Part shown: one piece after another, positions 27,601 through 36,600 of the stretch | How the letters are laid out: the number at the start of each line of letters is the position of its first letter | Position numbering within the stretch: position 1 is the stretch's first letter | Origin: Cyprinodon diabolis | Taxonomy: Eukaryota; Chordata; Actinopteri; Cyprinodontiformes; Cyprinodontidae | Reading direction: 5' to 3' | Length of the DNA stretch: 64,000 nucleotides | Assembly (NCBI GenBank): GCA_030533445.1 | Contig: CM060072.1 | Location: forward strand, 24,573,109-24,637,108 | The notes under the pieces: generated by a model | The model's database searches: none | Told to the model about the DNA's origin: nothing | The model's input: only the letters and a program-made list of their open reading frames with translations | Position numbers and translations under genes: made by a program

Positions 27601-30600
27601 CGGTTGCTGTCACTGTGCAGATTATCTATTAAAAGTACTATTACCGTACTGCATGGGCAGGGCAATGTCATTTTAACAATGCACTCTGGATATGGTTTTA
27701 ATAAAGGAATAATGGTAAGTTAAAAGCTTAAAAATTATTTCTAATATAGGCACTTTAATTGATGCAGAACAAGAAATTAGTTGGTCTTTCTTTGACTTTT
27801 ATAGGGCTGGGTACCGAACATCGGTTCTTTTATGGTACCGACCGAAATGCTTTGGTTCTACAGAGTATCGAGACATGCCCCGTCTTTCGGTACCAAGTTT
27901 TGGTGATTGGCTGTAACACTTAACGTGATTGCGTCATCCAGGAAAAATACACAGGTGGTCACGCCTACAGCCAGGGTTCATGTGTATCTGTTGTGAACTG
28001 GTTGTGAGCGTCGTAGAACCCCTTTAAAATGCCCCACAGGTCAAAAGTGTGGCTTCGCTTTATTAAGACTGATGCCAATAGTGCGCAATGCAATACATCG
28101 TGCACGGAAACAATTTAAGAGCAGAAAGTTGCTCGGTGTTTGACTGCAAGAAGAGCGGACCGCAGCCGGCGCGACCATCCTCCTCTCAGCAGCCCGGGTG
28201 CACTGCAAAGCCAGAGCGGAGTGAATAATGCTGCTTTCACACCGGACGCAGCAAGAGCAGCAAAATCGCGTCTACTGCTTCCTTTTTGCTGCTTGTACCG
28301 CTTCTGACGCGCGGCTGAAGCAGCTTTGCTGCTCTGGCTGCGTGGTCGAAAAGTGGCTCTGACGCGCGTTGGGCGGAGCTACTCTATCCTTTATTTGCCT
28401 TGCAGCTAGATTTGCTGTGATCAGTGGGAATAAAGTAGTTTTATTATGTTTTTAAGTGGGAAAATCCACCTGAAAACTTAATCCGTGCAGTCAGTTCATC
28501 CAGATTACCATCCTGCCTCCCAATATTTCTGTCGGAGCCGCTCAGACCCCCACATACCAGCGTCGCACTGTCAGTAGGATCCCATTCAACGGGCTTGTTT
28601 GTCTCCTGAGAAATCAGACATGTTAATTTTTCTAAAGGAAAACTGCTAAGTAAAAAGGTCCTCACAATGTAGCAGTGAATATTAGACAATGATTTTTTTT
28701 TTATGTAAGAGGAAAAATGTAAATGGAAAAATCAGAGCTTAAAATAAAACTCAAGATTTGTACTTTATTATGTTGTGTAATTTTCTTTTTCTTCGAATTG
28801 ACATTATAAAACTGGTATCGAAAAAAGTAGCGTTCAGGAACCGGTATCGAAGTGAAGGTATCGTTATTGGTACCGACACCGAAAATTTTTGAACAATACC
28901 CAGCCCTAGACTTTTATTAAACATTGTAAGCATGGCTGAACTTCCAGGTGCTGACTTGGGATGAACTTAACATGTTTTTTTAGGGGGAATTGTGAAACCC
29001 AGTGAGATAAATACAGAGCTTCTAAGCAATAAGGAAAGGACATGTTTGAGAAGGTTAATGTGAGGTCAATTCAAAGACAACTGCAGGCAGAGGCATTTTG
29101 TGTTTCTAAGTGGACATAATGACGAAAGAGGCCTACCTCCATATACCACAACTTCACTTGAGTCAATGACTGGATGCTTGAACCCTGCCATATTTGTATA
29201 GCGTGGTATGTTCCGACAGGATGATGGTCCAAAACAACCTGTAAACTACAGTAGTTTTGGAATATTAAATATCCATCATTCTGCGTTTTGATGGCTAACC
29301 TGTTTACCTTTGAGATTATCTACTGTAAATTCTAAATGAACCACTTGTCCCCTGCTCTTAATGACCCGGAAATACAGCTTTAGCTTTACCGTAAAAACTA
29401 GAAAGAAATCTGATGTTAATTCCAACTAACACGGTTACACCAATGTGTCCTCCACGAAACCAGGCAGTTTAACAGATGGCCATTAGTAGCAAATGAGTCG
29501 GCCAACTCCCATGACTTTGATTAGTTTGGCTAATTATGCAGCCAATCCCATGCAAAGAGAGAGAGCGACAAGGGACAATTAAGTTAAAAAAACATTAATA
29601 CAGAGACAAAGCAATGTAATATGATATGATATTGATATATGATAATATAATATGATTGTTAGACAATAATAAATGTTTGCTTTTATGATAAACAGTAAAT
29701 GGGCAACTGGGGGAACATAAAGGAGTCATCACTACATGTGTCACAAAACATGCAGCTAAGAGCCAATTTGAAAATGATATAAAAATGCGTGGTTCTAGAC
29801 AGGTGCCATCAGGGGCCAGTGTCCCCTGTAGAACTAGTCATGGCCCATATACTGAAGACATAATGCTAAGTCATTTGCTTATGATGACATGGGCTGGTTT
29901 TTATTTACAACCTGCAGGACCAGAGCTGCAACTGGCTCTCTGGCTCACTTAGTCGGCGGTAAACTATTGTCTTGCTAAATTTGGTTTGTTTTTTGTTCTG
30001 TTTTGTTTTTTTTAGGGGGGCGTACATATTTTTTGAGCTCCCCCCCCCCAAAAAAAGAAAAACCCTGGCCCCAAGGGTAAATTTGGTATGGAACCGCCAC
30101 TGGACTTTTTGAATAACAGATCACATATATGCTATAAAAGAAACCCAGAGGTTTACATTTACTGCCTCAGTGTGAGAGAAGAAGGAGAGCTGTGTTTGGT
30201 TGATGAACCAGAGCCAGATTACCATACAAGGATTTAGCAATGCGCAAGCCCCACAAACACATTTTCACTTCATCTATCATCCGCGACCTTTAACCTGTGC
30301 GCTATTTGGACATGGTTTAATGTAACGACAAAAACACTTTGCATCTGACACCCACTCGCGGAGCATAAACACACATGCGGCCCCACGCTGTACAAATGCT
30401 TACTTATGTAGGTTACTAAAAATAGGTCCACGTCGAGCAATAAAAATAGACCAGAAAAATAAAAGTGGGACTCGTTTGGCTGTGTCTAAATGCTTTGACA
30501 GTCTGTCTGTCTTCATTTGGCCGTTTGTGGCAGACGTAGGCAGAGGAGGGGAAGAGATGAAAAGACGACTGAGTTTCACTGCAGTCCTGCTGTCCCTCCA

Positions 30601-33600
30601 GCCGGCTCCTCGGCTAATTGGGATGGGGAAAAGCTCATATGAAGGAGGAGGAAGAGGAGGACAGCAAACATTATGCCCACGTCAGCTGCAGCCATACAGG
30701 TTTCTGTGTTTGGAGAGATGCAGCTCTCTGCTTCTCCATGCCATCTCTTCAACACTCAGTTGTCCGATTAATCAGTGATTGCAAGCTGGGTAATGGACTC
30801 CTCTACAGCTTATGGAGCATTTTGGGTCATTTAAAGACTAGAGAACATTTTAGCAGAAGCTAAGGAGTGGTTTTACTGACCCACTGTGTTACATATACAG
30901 CTGTTCAGAGTTAATGGAATAAAAGTTCAGCTATTCCAAAATAATTAGGGTAGAAGTGTGACATTTATCCTCAGGCAGGAGAGACTTTTAGCTAGCTGCA
31001 GAGGAAGAGTTCATGCACAGAAAAGATGTTCAATTCAAGAAATAAAATAAAATTAAATGTTGAAAGAAATTAAATGTTGTAACTCATAGAGGTTTCTCCT
31101 ACAAGGAAAGATCTCCTGTAGCAGTCTATCTTTCAGCAGGCTGGAAGAAACCTCTGACTGACAACTTTCTTGTTGTTAGACAGGCTGATAAGGAAGCTCA
31201 GGGTTTACCGTGTTGTTCATTCAATGAATTGTCTCGTGTAAAATAATCTCAAGAGGTTCTAGCTTTCTAGCTTCGCCTTAGTTTCTGATAAAGTAAGTCA
31301 GGCTGAATCGTGTTAAATGCACTGGAGAAATCAAAGAACATGATCCTAACAGTGCTCTCTGCCTTGTCTAAATGACAGTGGGTTTGTTTGCGCAGGTGTA
31401 AGATGGCTTCATCAACTCCAACTCACCAGCCAGAGCAAACTGCTGTAGGTCCTGATTGATGCTGGTTTGCTCAGGTGGTTCAACAGGAGTCTCTCTAGGA
31501 CCGTCATGATGTTAGATGTCAGGATGTCAACATCTTTATAGTCATTGAGGACTATTGGCTGATTTTTCTTTCGAATCAGAACAAGGCAGGAGGTGGTCCA
31601 CAACACCGTCTCAAGGATCAGGCTAAGGTTGAAGAGTTGCTGTATATTCCCACTGAGCCGCTCTGTGGGACTTTTTCATTACCTCAGTTTCTTTCTTTTT
31701 CAGCCCCTCAGTGGTTGTTTTTGTTTCAGATGGGGTCCGGCTCCCTTGAATGGTTTCCAGGTGTGAACAATCTTTCACACTGTTGGACTCCACATCATTC
31801 AGAAGTGGTTTCAGAAACCACTCCAGGTTGATTGGCAGCCACATTTTTTTTTCTTAGATTACTGCCGATATTATTCCTGCACCATTTTTAACTGTACCTG
31901 ACTCAGTCTTACCTTCTAATAACAATTTAAAAATATACTGTATATACATTTCATTTGCTGCATCAGGCTTTATATTTTCTATCTCACTTTCTTTAAAAAA
32001 AATTAAAGCTCTCTTTATTTTTAACATGCTTCGTCTGGGTGTTCTCCTGTTGATCGTCTGAATATTGGATATTAAGAACTGACACTGATACTGTTTTAAG
32101 ATGAGTAAATACACAAAGAAATAAATGTCTCTTCCTGTCTCACAGGAACCTGGGGAAGTCCGGCCTTCGTGTTTCCTGCCTGGGGTTAGGTGAGTTGGTT
32201 TAAAGGCACTGAGAAATTCTTCTCTTTTTTTAAACACTCCACACTAACAAGCTGGTCGCTTTTTTCAGGCACCTGGGTGACATTTGGATCACAGATCTCA
32301 GATCAGGTGAGAGTTCTGCCTTTTATCTTGATTTCTCTGCCCTTTCTACCCCTCCCTGATTTTGTTTAACTGTCTGTGCGACTAAAACAAATCTTTGTGG
32401 GGTTTTATTTCCATCTGTGTCCTTTTGTCTGTTGTTCCTAACTGCTTGCGTTTCTTTAGATGGCTGAAAACCTGATGACCCTTGCTTATGAAAATGGAAT
32501 TAACCTGTTCGATACGGCAGAGGTGTATGCTTCTGGAAGGTCAGAACTAGAATACTTATCCTCTCATTGAGAAGTTAATTACATTTATTTCAAGTTTAAA
32601 AATTCTATTTAATATTTCAAATGGAAGCTGAAACTGACTGAGATTTTTTGAATGTTTTTTTTTTTTTTTAAAAGGTTATTTTGGCATAAAAACATGTAGG
32701 ATTCATTCTATTTTGTGAGAAAGAAAAGTGTGGGGAAATCTAAGTACTAGAAATATGTAGATTTTCTTAATAATTCCATGCCTCTAAAATTCAAGTTGAG
32801 ATGAAGAAAAACTAATTTCAGACTTTTTGCCCCACAGAGCGGAAATCACTTTAGGGAACATTATCAAAAAGAAAGGATGGAGGTAATGTTGATCTTTTTA
32901 TTTCATATCTGACTCACGTGGATGTAAAGACATTACTAATGTTGTTTTCTTGTTTGTTTGTTTTTTTTTCGACATTAAACATCTGCTCAAATCCCTCCTT
33001 TAAAACACAGTCCCAAGGGAACTTTATCCACTTTAGAAAACTACATAGCTTTAACCCCCTTGATGCATTTAATGCATTAATGAACAAATTTAATGTATTT
33101 TAATGCAATAATATAACTTTTAATTTGCATTAACTAGTTATTGCTTTTTGAATTTGTGCAGATTGCAAAAAATCCTTCTTTTAATTTCACCAGAGAAGAA
33201 ATAAGCAGAATGTAAATGTACGCATTTTAAATACTAACTGATGCTTGTGTCCTTTTACAGGCGCTCAAGTTTTGTCATAACAACAAAAATCTACTGGGGA
33301 GGCCAGTAAGTATAACATTAAATAACAGTGCAGAGTTTATGTTTATTTTTTTTTTATGCACTCATTGCTGGTTTTAATCATCTACAGAGCCGAAACAGAG
33401 CGAGGGCTCTCTAGAAAGCACATTATTGAAGGTAGGACATGTCATCTTTTCATTATGGTGACATAGTGACAAATAAGAGTTGTGATTCTTGATTGATTTT
33501 CAGTAAAATACATTTTTCACATTGTAATCACCTCCCACATTGTTTTATAATTTTTTTATGAGGATGCCTGTCATAATTTCCATCAAAAACTAACTTCTTA

Positions 33601-36600
33601 GTTGAATGAATGTCTGTTTTTTGTAAATGCATTCTTAATGTCAGACAAATAAAGAAAGAGGGATACAATTTTTTTTTTTAATCAACTCAGACTTAAGAAT
33701 TTTGATTTGTTACTAGCACAACTGGAAGCAAAACATTTAGAAGATACAACTAATAAATACTGGGATTTTGTATTCAATGCCAACAATGGATTCACCACAT
33801 AATTCATAAATTTTTAACTGATTGTACTTAAAGAGGCAGATTGTACCCTATAAAGGGTAAAATATAGAAACCTTTGTTAGATTTAGCATTATTTGAATGT
33901 TGAGATCAATGTTTAACTGCTCAGAACTATTGTTTATTATATTGCTCTTTTTATTGCTCAAACAATATTTATCCTTGAGGCTTGAATTTATTTACATGCA
34001 TCTAAAAAATGTGTTTGTATTTTGGCTTTTTTGGTGCCACACAAAGATTGTTACTTTGACTGTTGCACAAAAAAAAAAAAAAAGGTTTAATCCGAAGCAG
34101 TTATAACGGTCAATGATAGCATAAAGGATTGCTAAAGGTTCCTAGATCTACACTGAGTGTGTTGTAATAAATGCCATTGGGGGAATGCAAATATTTTCTT
34201 GAGTATTTGCAATATACAAACAGTTTGTTGCATATTTGCAATAATAGGGATTGAGGGGTTGACTGCAATCTGTTAGTTGTGTGAACATTACAGCTGCTAA
34301 CCACTTAAATTTAGACAACTTTTATTGTCATTTTGTATACACAGTGTATACAAAAAGAAATTTCATTTTGTGCAGCTTTCAGACAATAAATGAGCAGCAG
34401 CTTAGCAGTGAAATGAACATTTCCGTTCCATAAAGTGCAGTAATGATCAAATGTAAACACTGTGTGAGAAAAAACCATGGTGTAAAACACGACGATATGG
34501 AAGTTCAGAGCATTTCATGAACCATGAAACTGTTTGCATTTATCTGACGTGGGAATCAGCAGGAAACTAAAGCTTTATCTCAAAACACATTCATGTCTAA
34601 TTAATTTCCTGATGTAAAATGTCTGCTATTTATCACAGGTTTACGAGGATCTCTATCAAGGCTCCAACTGGATTATGTGGACTTAGTTTTTGCCAACAGA
34701 AATGACGTCAACAGTCCAATGGAAGGTTTGTTTAAGTCTCATCCAACATATCTTTCATTAAAATGATGCTTTAAAAAGGTTTTCCATTTTCAATGTAAGC
34801 AGTGTAATACTGTGATCTTACAGAGATCGTTCGGGCCATGACGTTTGTAATAAACCAGGGCATGGCCATGTACTGGGGGACCTCCCGCTGGAGCGCAATG
34901 GAGATCATGGTGCATGCAGAGAACAATCCAAATCTGTGCAAATACATTGTTATCTACATTTTCAAAAGTTTTCCTTTCTAATCAACGTGTTTTGGGTCTG
35001 TTTCACTCTCCAGGAAGCGTACTCCGTCGCACGTCAGTTCAACCTGATCCCACCTGTGTGTGAGCAGGCAGAGTATCACTATTTTCAGAGAGACAAAGTG
35101 GAGGTGCAGCTTCCTGAACTCTACCACAAGATCGGTTAGACATCCACGTTCCTGCAGCCCTGTCCACTCGGATGTGTTTCATAAAGGCTCGGCTTTGCAT
35201 TACTGGGTTTAATTGTACTCTGGTTCTCAGGTGTGGGAGCGATGACCTGGTCTCCTCTTGCATGTGGATTAATCACAGGAAAGTACAGCGATGGTGTGCC
35301 TGAGTGCTCCAGAGCAGCAATGAAGGTCAGTTTGATTTAGGCGTTTCTCAACAGGGATTTTTCCTTCTTACTTCATCAGTATGCTGATGCTAAAGTTGGG
35401 GATGAATTACTGATTTTCCCTCAATGTTGGTTCTGGTCTAGGGATACCAGTGGCTGAAGGAGAGGGTGAACAGTGAGGAAGGCAGAAAGCAGCTGGCTAA
35501 AATCAAGGAGCTCCATCTACTGGCAGACAGACTGGGCTGCACTGCTGCACAGTTAGCCATAGGTATTTGGACAAAATCTCTGATTTATGCTTTTTTATTG
35601 AGGTTTGAAATCTGTTTTAAGGTTCACTCAAACTACCATTATGTATGGAGTTATTTAGTTGTTATTTCTGAGGCTCATGATGTAATGTTCTTTCATTTAA
35701 AAAGCTGTTTAAAACTAGGTGTATTTATTTGCATAGAATAATGGTCGATACTTAAATGAATTTTGCACAAAGATTTCTGAGAAATAGTTTTCATCCTGTG
35801 GGAAAAACAGGGTTCAATTTGTTTTTTGTTTGGATGATGACTCTGAAGCAGTAAAAGGTATTTTTTAGAGTGTGATTTATTGCAGTTTGGCATCAGCTGT
35901 CCTGACATACAGGGTAATGTCAGTGATTTTGCTTTTCCTAGGTTTTGCTCCTTTAAATTTGGTTGTTCCTCGAAAAGACACCTAAACATGTGGCTTTAAA
36001 TATTCTACAAATGGTGTTATGAAAAATCACTTCCTGTTTGATTGAGTGATACATTTTAAATCTTGACCTTGCTAAAACCCTCATTGACAACCCATTTTTA
36101 AGTGCTCTGGAAGATACCACTAGATTGTTGTGTTTAAATATGCTGATATGGCATTAATAAGGCCTGTCAGGCTTCACTGATGGGCTGTTTATGGGAGAAA
36201 TAAGCCCACCACATCAGGAGATCCTACACTATATGAAACTGTTGGCATGCACTGCTTTCCAAACACTAATAACTTCAATCACACCAAACTCAACTAGAGG
36301 ATTTAGTCCTGAAGATCAATCTTGGCCTCATGGGACCAAACCACACGGTTCCAGTTAAATAGCACTTAGCAAGCTCCACACGTTTGTGAAAATTGTTTCC
36401 CCTGGCATGCCTCCCAAACAAACAGATGGCATGTAGATCCCGGTGATCCTGAGAAGCCATCCTTTTAGGCACTTCTCTGACAGAGAGCTCTTCAGACTCT
36501 GAGTTCAAAACCAGGGGAGATTTCTGCTTTTGGGTTTAGTTAAAGAGAAAATTAATCTGTTATAATTACATCTCTTATGATCCTCCTCTCTGCAGAGGTG

